A stretch of 64,000 nt of DNA, taken from assembly GCF_914767665.1 (NCBI RefSeq), contig NC_059504.1, forward strand, positions 21,454,501 to 21,518,500. The letters run 5' to 3'. The position numbers and the translations under genes are program-made. Positions 24,540-35,985 of the stretch are shown in pieces; within the stretch, counting starts at the first letter, position 1; each line of letters begins with the position of its first letter. The notes under the pieces were generated by a model that worked only from the letters and a program-made list of their open reading frames with translations, had not been told where the DNA came from and did not search any database. The DNA is from Harmonia axyridis. Lineage: Eukaryota > Arthropoda > Insecta > Coleoptera > Coccinellidae.

Positions 24540-24905
24540 ATACCCACCATCGTCTGTTGGAACGCGATCATCGTATATAATCGGTCGAAAAACGGACGAT
24601 TATTGCCGATAGTCACGTTTTTTTCCCCCCGTTTAATTAATTTCTATGCGTGGCCGGCGATTTTCGATGCCCTTATCGCGGTTGCATCGGACTAATTGAC
24701 TTTATGGGATGGGTCGAAATTGACGATTCGATTAAATGATGGCTCTATTTTTCGGCGCCGTAGCGCCATCTACATAAAGATAGATAAGCTGAAAGGGTGA
24801 CTGATAACGCGCGGATAAGTACGAAAGAGTTATGTCTTCGATGTCTCGACCGGTTGTTTTTTTCCCTCGGATACGGATTGTTATGGAAATTTGGCGTGAT
24901 AAACT
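24540..24905. promoter_or_regulatory. Candidate enhancer with clustered GATA sites
   Basis: Unlike its surroundings, this block is non-repetitive and GC-richer, and no coding frame explains it. It holds GATA-type sites: CTTATC at 24672, and GATAA at 24783, 24803, 24814 and 24898. It also holds a homeodomain-type TTAATTAATTT near 24635. A cluster of GATA sites near a GATA gene would suit auto-regulation. Enhancer function is inferred from composition and motifs only. Confidence 0.3.
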
Positions 24906-25084
24906 GTCATAACCTAGTTTTCGGCGACGCTATCAGGTACCTATGACTGGGTGACATGGAAATAGCGACACGTATGAATTTTTTCATTTGAAATTCGGCA
25001 GGAATGAAATAGGTACAGTGGCGTAGCGATCAATATGCGATTGAAGCAGTAGCTGCAGTTCGAAAAGATCAGGTTGAAACTACC

Positions 25085-25400
25085 TACAGGGTGTCCCAAA
25101 TCAGATGCTCACTCAAAGCATCTCGGGTACTATAAGACTTGGAAAAAAATCTTTAAGAACTCCCTAGCTCTTTTTTCGAAATAATAATGTATCAGAAAGC
25201 AGATCATTGATATCTTGATTCGTTCTCGAGGTTTCTGAAAAATTATTGTTCCAAATAATTTGCTATACCTATATTGGTTTCTGTTCAAGATATCAAAAAA
25301 AATTATGGACATATAGAAATTAATTATCGTTTTATAGATATAGAGGTGAGATAACCGACGATTGAGCCGTATTTCTAGAAAGGAATTTGGTAGTTGACGC
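25085..25400 (+). repeat. Repeat family D, copy
   Basis: Starts TACAGGGTGTCCCAAATC. It shares AAAGCATCTCG, GATATCTTGATTCGTTCTCG, TTTCTGAAAAATTA and GAAATTAATTATCGTTT with 35245-35540, and inversely with 26200-26475. Non-coding. Confidence 0.65.
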
Positions 25401-25550
25401 AACGGTTGAACCGTCGATTATCCTTGATAATACATTATGCTCTAAAAGGGATACCCACTATATTTTTCAACGCAGTTTTGAGCCGGAGATTTGTTGAAAC
25501 CTGTTCGGTCTTCAAAAATGTCGTCTATTTCGAAGATATCGAGTTTTTCG

Positions 25551-26165
25551 ACTTATACAGGGTGGTTCATCCCAATGGCCTTTTGGACGTTTATGGTAAA
25601 ATTATTATAACTGTGTGCTTTGGGTTCGAGATAATGATCTCTCTCCCTAAAATAATTTCAGATCTCTACAACTAGGTACAACTTCCGGTTATACCGGAAA
25701 CAGACTACAACTTTCTTATTTCAAATGGCACACCCAGTATATTATCACTATATAGCTTATTCGATAATAATTTCAGTATTACGCCATAACTTGGGTATGA
25801 ACTCAACGGTTCATGAATTGATGAGATTCTTATGAAAAAAATTGTTTCAATGAGAATTGACATTTTTTTGAATATTTCTGCAGAAGTTCTTTTCGAAAAA
25901 ATCTTTTTCATTTTCGATTCTGCGAATATGTAGTATTATAAGTCTATTTGCGGTTTGGTCCAAAAATGTAGAGGTGTACAGGGTGCTTATGAGAAGATCA
26001 TGAATTTGGACAACTCAAATTCATCAAAACTCAAGATTTTCCAATTAGTCGTACAACCTATATTTTCCACTTTTTCATTCATTTCTACTTATAAAAAGGG
26101 GAAGGTTACTCAAGCAAACCCTATACCTAAAATGAAAATTTAAATAGTAATCGGGGAAAACATGA
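25551..26165. repeat. Repeat family B, rearranged copy
   Basis: The left portion (ATACAGGGTGGTTCATCCCA to TGGCACACCCAGTATATT) is the reverse complement of the right part of copies 1 and 2. From about 25970, TACAGGGTGCTTATGAGAAG and the following TCAAATTCATCAAAACTCAA run in the same direction as copy 2. The copy is thus a composite of both orientations. Confidence 0.6.
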
Positions 26166-26199
26166 ACTAAGGAAAAACCTCAACGTCTAAATCTCTGAA

Positions 26200-26475
26200 T
26201 CGATAATTAATTTTTATGATCTGTTATGGGTATCATATGAATCGAAAAATTACTGGAAATAACTTGAATATCTAGAACAGAAACCAAGATATGTTTAACG
26301 AAATATTTGGAACAGTCATTTAACTCGAGAACGAATCAAGATATCTATGACGCTTTATGATATCTTCATATTTCGAAAAAATAGATCGGGAGTCTTCGAA
26401 GATTTTTTCTCTGAATCTCTAATTTCTTGAGATGGTTACAGTGGGAATCGAATTTGGGACAATCTATACAAATAT
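26200..26475 (-). repeat. Repeat family D, inverted copy
   Basis: Reverse-complement matches to 25085-25400, including CTCGAGAACGAATCAAGATA and a terminal GAATTTGGGACA. With 25085 it brackets the B copy. Confidence 0.6.
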
Positions 26476-26479
26476 TAGA

Positions 26480-29400
26480 GATTTTTTATTTTTCAGAAAA
26501 ATCGTTTTTCGTTCAATGTAACGATAACGTTTATTGCCTCAGCCTATTTCAACATTTGGTAGTGTTACTCTCTAGATAGGCGCCAGATAGGTGTTAATTT
26601 CATTTTATAGAAGTTGGTACCTTATAAGAAAGTGCTGAAGGAATTTACTGCCAGGTACCTAATTTGTTGCCACAGGAAACTATTTAGGTATGATTTCAGT
26701 ATTTTTCAAAATTTCAACCTCCATGGTTCTGGGAAAAAGACTTATAATATATGTATTTGCTTTTGAATCATAATAAGCTAAGTGTTTCATCCCCTTTCAA
26801 TTATATCTACAGGTTGTCCCCATTATATTTCGATATAAAAAACTTTAAACGCCAAAGTCTATGGTTTCATGGGTAGCATCTTTCAACACTTTTGTTTATT
26901 TTAATGAAACAATTTTTTTCTGAATTTAACATCTATAAAGTCAAACTTCTTAAAACTCATTGACGTTTTGAAATATTTTACTTTTCGTAATTATTCACGT
27001 GAAGTAAAATAATAACAATAAAATGCTTTTTCTCTGCAATTTTCGCAAACTGTGTTAATCTTTCCAGTTTTTTCTTTTTCGAAGATATTGGGGATATTCT
27101 TGAAGTGACCACTATCTTTGTAATTTTTTGTAATGTTCTTTTAAAGCCACAGACAGCCTCTGACTTTGTGGTATTTTAGTTTGTTTGTCATAGGTTTCAT
27201 TTTTCTTATTTTAATTGTATTTTCTTTTTGACAAATAAAAATTATTAATTAATTATAAACTTATTGCGTAACTGTTGTTGAATAGTATATTTCGTCATTT
27301 GTTGCGAAAATATATGTCAATATTAACCTAAGTACTTGAACAACCTCTTTGTTGTTGATAAATTCGATGTAATACTATAAAGATATATAAATTTATTGAA
27401 GTTTAACACATGAATAATATAATCATTTATAAATAACTATAAAAAATTACTTTTTCGTTCAAATGGGTGATCCTTTTATGTTTATTTATTTATTTATTCA
27501 TTTCAACGGTACAACCATTTTACATGATAACGTGTTCCCACCATAAACTAAATTCAGTACGAGTAAAGAAAACTAGTATTATTTTCCACTTCTTCATCCA
27601 CAGTCAAAATCACGAAACTTGATCCTAAATAATACTAGCTGTCCATAACAAAATGAAGTTGCAATGCAATCACACATGAGAAAAAATATTTTGTGAAACA
27701 CGTTGGGACATTCGATTTTTGGTGAATTGCTAGTAATACGTTCGTTACGACAAATTGTGGTTCTCTCAACTAGTTGCCCAAATAATTATTATGTTTGATT
27801 TTGGTTAATTGAGTGTTAAAATTGTTTTGAAATCGACACTGCAGTGAGCAGTGAGCTAGATGTGGTTAATAGGTGGCGCAAAATTTATCTATTCTGCTCC
27901 AGGACGCTTCAATTCTTGCAACAAGTACTGATATATGAAAGGTTTTGCAAACACTACTAGATATTTCATGGATAACCTATATAAAGGAAAAAATCTCAAT
28001 ACATTTATTAGATAAAAAAAGTGTAATATTTCAATACGCCATTCAATTTATTTCTCTCACATGCACGAAAGAGTAAACGATCCAAAAAAAAAATTTCATG
28101 CCTATAGCAATTTAGTTATAATAATCGATAGTAGATATCGTAATCACTTCATCATGATGATTAATTCTATAGGTTCTGTTAACAATTAATAAATTGAAAA
28201 CTATTCAGAATTTAAAAACCATATTCGAAAAGAAATGGTGTCTACAAAGGAATTTGAAATTTGATTTGCTATAATAACTCTATTAGCTATTTGACTGTAT
28301 AAAGAAATAGTCGTGTCTATTGATCTCCTACTAGACTTTTGTGAACGTCAATATACATATAGATACCTACTCATATAAATTTAGAAAAAATATTTTTAAT
28401 CGAAAAAATATCTCTAAACTCAAATAATTGATACCTATACTGTCACGTAATGAGAAAGGAACTGGGTGAAAAAACATAAGATGACGTCAATTTGATGTAA
28501 GCACATTTGTCACTAGCATTTTCGTTCCTTCGTTTTTAGTGTTTTGGAATTTCGAATTTGGAATTTCGACATTATCGAGAATATGAAATAAAGGTAGGTA
28601 TGGCAGGTATTTTGAAAGTCTCAACAGATTCAATTTCCCTATAAAAACGTTATTAAGTCCTTAGACCTTAGAGCATTAAATATCAAATTTATATTCATAC
28701 GTATGCGATATTAGAAAGAATTCAATGAATGAAAATAATCTACTCAATGAAATACTAAAAATAATGAGTTTATTACCATATTACCTATTTACATCCAAAT
28801 GATCTCCACAAAAGGAAACGATTAAATCAATAATGAAAGCAAAAGCTTCCGTACCTATATATGGGCACCTGATTGTTTATATGTATCTACTTACAATCAT
28901 GTAACTGAGTTGCATAATTTCAGAAAATGAATTGTGAATATCCATTTTTATGTGCTCAATAAACATCACTGAATAACACACGAGGATTTGAAAAAATCCG
29001 TTATTTATTTGCTTTGGAAATGTTCATTCATATTCATTCGTTCCAAACCAATGGTAGGGAGATGTGACGAAATCAACGAATTAATAATAAGTAATAATAT
29101 TGATTGGTCTAATAGACGTTACGAAGAATGAATAAGGCAAGTCAGTAACAGAAAATATATTTTAAAATAAACTAAATATAAAAATCAACCAAATTTCTTA
29201 TAAACTATGCTGTAATAGCTTTCATTTGAAAGAATACTTCTTACGGGTTTTTAAATTCATTTTTATTCAATGATCTTATATACAATAGGGCAAATGATTT
29301 TATGTTTTATTCCTCTGTATGATGGTGAGTTTTCAAATTTTGTAGTTCTATGCAGTGGAAAGCATAAAGTATGATCATTCCTTGTTTGATATCTTGTGAA

Positions 29401-30250
29401 AACTAGATAATTCATTGAAATTTTCAATATTATTTCGTATGAACTCAAGACATCTGTATATGTAGATAGAAGGTACGGTCATTATACTATGTTTCAAGAA
29501 AAGTGGTCTACGTAGATTAAGTCTACTTATTTCCAAGAAAATAGTTGGCAGATGAGACGAAATCTACGAATTAAGTCTACTTATTTCCAAAAAAAAAAAT
29601 TGATTCACACATAGAAATATTGAACTGTAACCAAAATTATTCTTGAAAACAGGTTTAACTTTCACTGTTGAGGACAATGAGTACAATAATAATACTTACA
29701 TAGTACGTTATACAAGTCTAATCCAAAATCAGTCTTCCGCAATAAATAAAGTACTATTCCCACAGGATTAGGTACTTTTAACCTAATATTGCAAGAGTAA
29801 CCCTGGCAAGAATTTTTGAGCTTGCCTGATGTGTAACTTCACAAATCCACTTTATTCTCATCGCATTTCACAAAAAATAATCGCCTATACTTTACTTTAA
29901 TAACTTGAATAAGCAAAGGAAAACACACAAACTCTATGGTCACCTCATCTTCTTCTTCTTCTTAGGTTAGGACTGTGTCCTTTTACTCTCTGCTATTCTG
30001 TTCCCTTTTTCTTCCTCATAAATTTAAAAAACGATCAAAATAATTTTTGTTACATATCATTATGACTATGATTTTTCAAAATGAAAATAAAACTATATCT
30101 AATTCACTCAACATCTTTCCATATCCAAATAAACTCCTTCCACGAATCTAAACCATCCACCATTGCAAATCAACCAAAAAAACAAAAAAAAACCTTTTTT
30201 ATTGATCGTCGTCTCAAGTATTGCTAAACAACTGCTCCAAATCCCTTTTT
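26480..30250. other. Long AT-rich upstream non-coding region
   Basis: 3.8 kb without exons. A TTTA microsatellite lies at 27480-27500, followed by CAACGGTACAACCATTTTAC, which is similar to 44010 and resembles a LINE 3' end. A CTT run lies at 29950-29965. Otherwise nothing is recognised. Confidence 0.5.
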
Positions 30251-30489
30251 GGTCTCGGCCTTCTTTTTTTTTTCGGGTTCCGCCCGTCTCCAAGGCGACG
30301 AATGTCGCCCAACGTCGGTCAGCAAGGACCTGCAGGCATCCTAAGTCCAGCCCGTGGAAAGGCGTGACCAAGAGATTAATAACCCGCTAGAATCCTGATC
30401 ATGACGTCACGCAGCCACAATGGCCGAATCCCACAAAGAAGAAATCTTTAGGCAGTGTCATTAGTGCGTCGATGGTCGGCCGGTTATTC
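30251..30489 (+). promoter_or_regulatory. pnr: Candidate pannier promoter region
   Basis: A GC-rich island in AT-rich DNA, carrying a perfect ATF/CREB palindrome TGACGTCA at 30402-30409 and a Pho/YY1-type core in CACAATGGCCG at about 30416-30426. It is not repeated elsewhere in the window. Its position 8.6 kb upstream of the coding exon, on the same strand, suits a first-exon promoter. The assignment rests on composition and motifs; no TATA box is evident. Confidence 0.4.
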
Positions 30490-30724
30490 AGTGTGCGAGC
30501 TCAGAGCTAAGGGTAGTGTGACGGTACGAGATAAGCGAATAAGGTGGTGCGTTACTGATACGCAGTGTGAGTGCGAAGGAACTTTTAAAGTTAATTGGCT
30601 GTGATCCTTTGGTAAACAGGATAAACGGAGAAATTAGAAGTTTTGGTGTTGTTGGATTAGGACACGTTTGGAAGAATAAGATAGTTAACGAGTTTAGTTC
30701 TATAACTTGGAGCATAGATTACCG
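30490..30724 (+). other. pnr: Candidate non-coding first exon of pannier
   Basis: An initiator-like TCAGTG at 30488-30493 would place the start at about 30490. The following ~235 bp are unique, moderately GC-rich and lack long frames, as expected for a 5' UTR. A possible splice donor, ACCG|GTAGGT, lies at 30724/30725; other donors, such as AAG|GTGGTG near 30543, cannot be excluded. Joining to 39110 would give an intron of about 8.4 kb. Insect pannier genes can use alternative first exons, so another may lie outside the window. Confidence 0.35.
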
Positions 30725-30849
30725 GTAGGTGATGTTTAGTTTAATATAATTAAATCGTGAAGCTTGAAAAGGTACGGACTAAAATATTTCATAATTTTGG
30801 GACAAATCTATAAAATCGCCTGATGAAATATTAGAGAATTTCAGATGTT

Positions 30850-31665
30850 TTTACCAAAAAGCATTTTTCTTGAAAATAATTTCACCTTCAAGATCTGAAC
30901 TGAAAAATATGTTTAACTTTAAACGAATAAAATTTCAACTAATAATTCTGTAAAAATAATTTTTAATTTCAAAGAAATCGTGGTAGGGCGATAAATTTTT
31001 AAATTATTCTGAATTCAAAAACCTGTTATAGCACTTATTTTTTTCAATATGAACTTTTTGTTTTGTAAATCCAAAAAGGAGATATTGTAAAAAAAGATTT
31101 CGAAGAAAGCACTGAAAGGTTAGGTTACGTTTGGGAAAAAGTATTCTCACTTAAAATACTTTTAACTCCAAAATTTCAACCAGAAAATTGTGTAAGAATA
31201 ATTTTCAGGTAGTAGGGTGAAGATTTTTTTTGATTATTCTTAATTCGAAATCATGTTATGCAGTAACTATTAGAAATAGGGCTTTAACCTATAGCTATTA
31301 TTTTTTTCAAAATGAACTCTTTTTTGTACATCCAAAAAGTAGATATTGTAAAGAAAGATTTCGAAGAAAGCATCGAAAGGTTAGTTTAGGCAAAAAGTAT
31401 TTTTCTTTAAAATAATTTTAATTGAAAATTCTTTCAACAAAAATAATTTTCAGGTAGAAGGCTGAATTTTTTTTTAATTATTCTGGATTCGAAATCATGT
31501 TATGCTCGAACTATTAGTAATAGGGCTTTTTACTATAACAATTATTTTTTTCAATATGAACTCTTTGTTTTGTACATCCAAAAAGGTGATAATCTGAAGA
31601 AAGATTTCGAAGAAAGCATTGAAAGTTGGGTCAGGTTGGGCAAAAATTATTTTTCTTTAATTCGA
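30850..31665 (+). repeat. Tandem repeat, about 3 units of ~0.25 kb
   Basis: Three diverged units follow each other. Each contains TTATTCTG/TTAATTC.AA, GTTATG, TTTTTTTCAA.ATGAACT, a TACATCCAAAAAG variant, then AAGATTTCGAAGAAAGCA near 31100, 31355 and 31605, and GGTTAG.TT. Unit boundaries are approximate. It is the only clear large-unit tandem array in the window and lies just downstream of the putative first exon. Confidence 0.85.
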
Positions 31666-32159
31666 TTCTTCCTATTATTGACAAAAGAAAAATGTCCATT
31701 TTACAATGCGTATAAATGAAACCATATTTTTGAATTCACAATTTCAACGAATAGTGTAGGCACCTAAAACTTGAACTTCATTTGCATTCTTAAATGAATT
31801 GAAAAATTCGATTCAATAAATTTTCTATATCTTTTTAGGTGCATTTGTACTATGTTTTTGGATATTTTTTACAATAAATTTATTCAATCGTTTTTTCTTC
31901 ATATTTTTTTGATCTATCCCTGTATGTCTTCTTTCATACTAATCTCTATTTCAATGCCACAAGGTCTAAATGAAATGTTTATTTTCTAAATAGGTTTCAC
32001 TTTTTCTAACTTCTATCTATAAATGTTTATTTCTTTCGTTGCCATATCTGTTTCGTACCATACCTATAGTTCCATGGTAGAAAATTTTGTATTATTTTTC
32101 AATAATTTGGAATATTACCAATTTATGAATTATTACAGTAATTTTTTCATTTGTCAGTA

Positions 32160-32690
32160 GGTACTGATATGGATCTGCTCAATATGAATTTGGAATATTT
32201 TCTAAAATAGATCCAAAAAATTTATATCTCTACTTGTAAATAATTCCCTCTCTCAGGTTTTCCCGACTTTTTCATTAAATTCTTCAAAGTTCCTATTGAT
32301 TGATTAGATTTCGGCGCCCCACGTTGGGCGCCAATTAATATGGATCTCCTCGATATGAATTTCTAATATTTTCTAAAATAGATCCAAAAAATTTATATCA
32401 CTACTAGTAAATAATTCCCTCTCTCAGGTTTTCTCGACTTTCGAGACAGAAGAACAAAATGAAAGAATTGATAATGATGAAAGCAAGTTACAAAATACTC
32501 ATGAAGAATTTGGAATGATTCTCAATAAGAATTTTGAAGAATTTAATGAAAAAGTCGAGAAAACCTGAGAGAGGGATTTATTTACAAGTAGAAATATAAA
32601 TTTTTTGGATCTATTTTAGAAAATATTACACATTCATATTGAGGAGATCCATATCAATTGGCGCCCAACGTGGGGCGCCAATATCTAATC
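32160..32690. mobile_element. Rearranged LTR-retrotransposon ends with tRNA-Lys-type PBS
   Basis: Plus-oriented: a short coding-like frame ends GMILNKNFEEFNEKVEKT-stop at about 32571. It is followed by an LTR-like segment (GAGAGGGATTTATTTACAAG to GAGGAGATCCATATCA) and then TGGCGCCCAACGTGGGGC at about 32659, the classic primer-binding sequence for tRNA-Lys. Minus-oriented: the same LTR segment with its PBS is present at about 32320-32440, and a second LTR part at 32160-32290. TGGCGCCC and GGGGCGCCA also pair as a hairpin. ORF-LTR-PBS order is unusual and may reflect a one-LTR circle or nested insertions. Confidence 0.65.
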
Positions 32691-32929
32691 CAATAGCCCA
32701 AATTAATAAAATTTTCAATTTTAACTATTAGAATTCATATCAGTACCTCATAGTTAAATCTTTGTAGTACAAAACAAATTGGAATTTCGACCAAATTTCT
32801 TCCACATTACAGGATCTTAGTCGCATAGTAGGATAATTGAAAGCGAATATCTTAGAATAAACTGCTTCCTCACGCTGAAAAATTGCAATTAAACATAAAT
32901 ATTTGTCATATCTTCATAATTATGTATAA

Positions 32930-33660
32930 AGAAATGCGATAATTATAACATAAATGTTATAAATTATCGCACTTCGCTGACAGGATTAACAGGTATTCAT
33001 CGAATTTTTCAATAATCACATTAATTAGATCGATAATTATCCTATACTATATATCAGATATATAGATATATCAGATTATTTATTCAATATCGCAAATCAG
33101 GTTTGACATCTCAATATTCAATCCATATCAAGGACGCCTACATATCCGACTTGCTGAAAAATTGAAAGACATAACTTTTTCAGACCATACCTCTAGTCGA
33201 GTGCAACATTGAAGAAAATCTTGTCAACTCGGTACATTTGATCCAATTAGCATCGTTAACTCGATTATTTTTTCAATAGAGCCGATTCCGCCCCATATTT
33301 CTATACACAATTATGATTAATTAAATACATAATAATTTATGGTCGATCGACCGGTATATTGATAGAATCATACGATTAATTATACGCCGATTGAAATTCT
33401 TGAACGAATGGATTACGTAAGAAAACATAGGCAATTAATCAGACAGGCCGGTAGCTGTTTTGAAGCAGGAATAAATAAAGCGGTATTCGGAAAAATCGAC
33501 AGGCACGAGGAGTGTCCAATGATGAAATCTATCGATAAGCTGCGTGCTTGAATGATTACACTGGCCGACAAAAGCATTTTTTCGATGCAACGTAATATAT
33601 AAAGACTGAATAGCATTTGTTTATGCCTGTTAGGTAGCTGAAAAATTTGTTCAGAAAGGT
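32930..33660. promoter_or_regulatory. Candidate enhancer, intron 1, homeodomain-type sites
   Basis: Non-repetitive in the window and enriched in ATTAATTA/TAATTA-type motifs (near 33015, 33315, 33375). A GATAAG lies at 33534 and several ATCGAT/TCGATCGA blocks are present. No gene is supported; the 67-codon minus frame is taken as chance. Regulatory function is only inferred. Confidence 0.22.
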
Positions 33661-33667
33661 CATTAGC

Positions 33668-33745
33668 AGTGGCGTCTTGGGATTCATCAAGCCAATTAGC
33701 TTGATATTTTAACCGAATACTTTACTAGAAAATCAAACTCGTGAC
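33668..33745. mobile_element. hAT terminal fragment
   Basis: CAGTGGCGTCTTGGGATTCA followed by CAAGCCAATTAGCTTGA and AACCGAATACTTTACT matches the reverse complement of the right ends of the hAT copies at 8008 and 37330. Only the end survives. Confidence 0.65.
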
Positions 33746-33799
33746 AAATTATATCTGCTTAAAATATTTTCGATTGATAGAACCTCAGAGTAATAAACA

Positions 33800-34250
33800 T
33801 AGATAGAGGGAGCATAATATGTCATTTTCAGCAAGCAAATTTTTATCCCCAACATGAACTATCACATTTGACATTAAGCTCGCGGAAATGAAGACATATC
33901 AGTGATACGATATTTCACTCAATTCGGGAGTTACTCCACAAAGAACGCACTTCTTATGTCTCATAGTGAATCAAATTCATATTTACTTAAAATATATTGA
34001 AATGAAGACCTTAATATATCAGAAATTCATAAAACAAATTACAAGCGCGCCAAACGACGTGAAACAACCGATGACACAAGTGGCGCAATAGTTGCCAAAC
34101 CTTGGATTTCAGCAGGTAGATACAGAAAATAATAAATACTCTGCTTATTATAAATTCGCGACAATTAGGAAAAATATCGGATTACAAATATTAAAATTTG
34201 TATATTTAATCGGGAATCACTAAAATAAGTTAATTTCATTCAATATAATA
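33800..34250 (-). repeat. Repeat family F, copy 1 (possible THAP-like exon remnant)
   Basis: Reverse-complement match over about 400 bp to 48360-48770 (e.g. GGATTTCAGCAGGTAGATAC, GAACGCACTTCTTATGTC). On the minus strand near 33960 a frame reads MRHKKCVLCGVTPELSEISYH, with a CxxC pair reminiscent of THAP zinc fingers used by P-element-type transposases and host factors. The frame soon breaks. The family assignment is tentative. Confidence 0.6.
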
Positions 34251-34552
34251 AACATTCATAACGATATTGTAGTAAATTGTGGATTTGAAAATATATCACA
34301 ATCCGACAACGTAATCTAACCATGTTGGGGACATGTAAAAATTGCGTGTACTCCCCCTTTCTATGTTTATTACTCTATGGATAGAAACAATATAACCAAA
34401 TGTCAATAAAATCATACTTACTGTTCTCCATAAGAGTCCAGGTTACCATGGACCGTTGGCCAACCTCTTTACAGTTATGTGGTCTGTGAAAAGGTTTCTC
34501 ACATCATATCAGTGGTTTTCTATTGTTTTCTATTTTTTTTTTCCCGTATAGG

Positions 34553-34770
34553 TATGGTATGTATATTCAAAGTCACTTGGAGGAAGCTGAATATTTCGAT
34601 TCGGTTGTCCAAGTTTCCAGAAATTCCTTTGGGACCAGTGAATTGATTGCATAACAATACATTCAAATAAACCCCGGTATTCAGAAGATCGCGGTATCCA
34701 CTTCAAAGGACATCTATGGCCAAGCGTTTTTATGGACTAGTTCAAGTGACTTTGGATATACTATACCTCC
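34553..34770 (-). mobile_element. MITE family G, copy 1
   Basis: About 218 bp with inverted ends: GGTATGGTATGTATATTCAA on the left, and a right end ATACTATACC whose reverse complement is GGTATAGTATATCCAAAGTC. Inverted full-length match to 50645-50866, including CCAAGTTTCCAGAAATTCC and AAATAAACCCCGGTATTC. No coding content. Confidence 0.88.
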
Positions 34771-35244
34771 ACACCTTAAACCTTCAATAACCGCGGTTTT
34801 GGCTCTGGTCTTGCCCTTGGTTATAGCCCTTTGGGGATAACCACTAATTACCAACTTCCGCTTGAATACAATGTGGGTTATGCGGTAATCGAAACAAACA
34901 CTACCATCTTTTATTTTAACATAATCCTTCTGTATTAACGCTCCTTTTTAATAAAACAAAGCTTGCCATCAAAGAGAAATTGTGTAGGCTTGCATATTTT
35001 TGCGTTTGGAATTCATAAAGTCTTATTTTGACCAAATTCAACCTTACTGTCATTAATGATCAAAAGTTCAACACAGCTAACTAGTGCGGTTACTTTTGGT
35101 TATCTGCGATCTAAATCGATGACGTAGAAGGGCTAGTTCATGACGTCATGTGATATAATCAATAATAACCAAAAGCGCTTCAATGCAGTTGGTTGTTGTT
35201 GGTAATTACTAATGATAACCAGGTTATTCGCTTGAATCAAATTC
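34771..35244. repeat. Probable inverted-repeat element
   Basis: GGATAACCACTAATTACCAA near 34836 and GTTGGTAATTACTAATGATAACC near 35200 face each other, and AAGGGCTATAACC-like and GAAGGGCTAG-like blocks also recur. Arms are diverged, so boundaries are uncertain. Confidence 0.4.
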
Positions 35245-35985
35245 TATGCTGAAAGCATCTCGAGAACTGTAGTCCACAGTTGGCAACTAAGTTGGTCGTC
35301 TGTGGGCCCCATAAGACTTGGAGATCTTCAAGAAAGCAGGTCATTGATATCTTGATTAGTTTTCGAATTACAAGGTGTTTCTGAAAAATTACTGTTTCAA
35401 ATATTTCGCTATATCTTGGTTTCTGTTCGATATATTTAAGAAATTCTAAAAGTTATTTTTAAGTAAATTTTATAGTTTATATCACAATAAAAGATCATAG
35501 AAATTAATTATCGTTTAAAAAATATAGACAAGAGTTGGTATTTCCTAATGGGGAATAATATAGGTTTTATTCAACGCAGTTTTTCAGCAGCAGATTTGTC
35601 GAAAAGCATTATGTTATCGGTTTTTCGAATATGTCAATCGTTTCAAAGATAATGAGTTTTTCGACTTCGTTTTTTTGATGGTTCACCTTCCATATATATA
35701 TTTTCATTTTTTCAGTATCGTAATGAGTTCATTACAGTACCAAAATGGAGCTGTAATGGACTATTGCAGCATTGTTTTCAGTTATATTTATATTTGAAAC
35801 CGTAATTTTTCATGAAACCTCTGTAACTCGAGAACGTATCAAGATATCTTCGATTCGATTTCTGATACCTCATTATTTCGAAAAAAAAAATAGAGAGTCC
35901 TTAAAGATTTTTCTCCAAGTCTTATAGTTCTCAATATCCTTTCATTAGGCATCGAATTTGGCATACCCTGTAAACTTCCCCTCAA
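35245..35985. repeat. Repeat family D, foldback copy with insert
   Basis: The left arm 35245-35540 (AAAGCATCTCGAGAACTGTA, TTTCGCTATATCTTGGTTTC) and the inverted right arm 35815-35975 (CTCGAGAACGTATCAAGATA, CATACCCTGTAA) surround a piece of repeat E (TTTCAGTATCGTAATGAGTT at 35712). Non-coding. Confidence 0.65.

Noticed and set aside
30419..30463. ATGGCCGAATCC.. short frame as a pannier start
   Set aside because: It stops after 14 codons and lies upstream of the initiator-like motif, so at most it would be a uORF.
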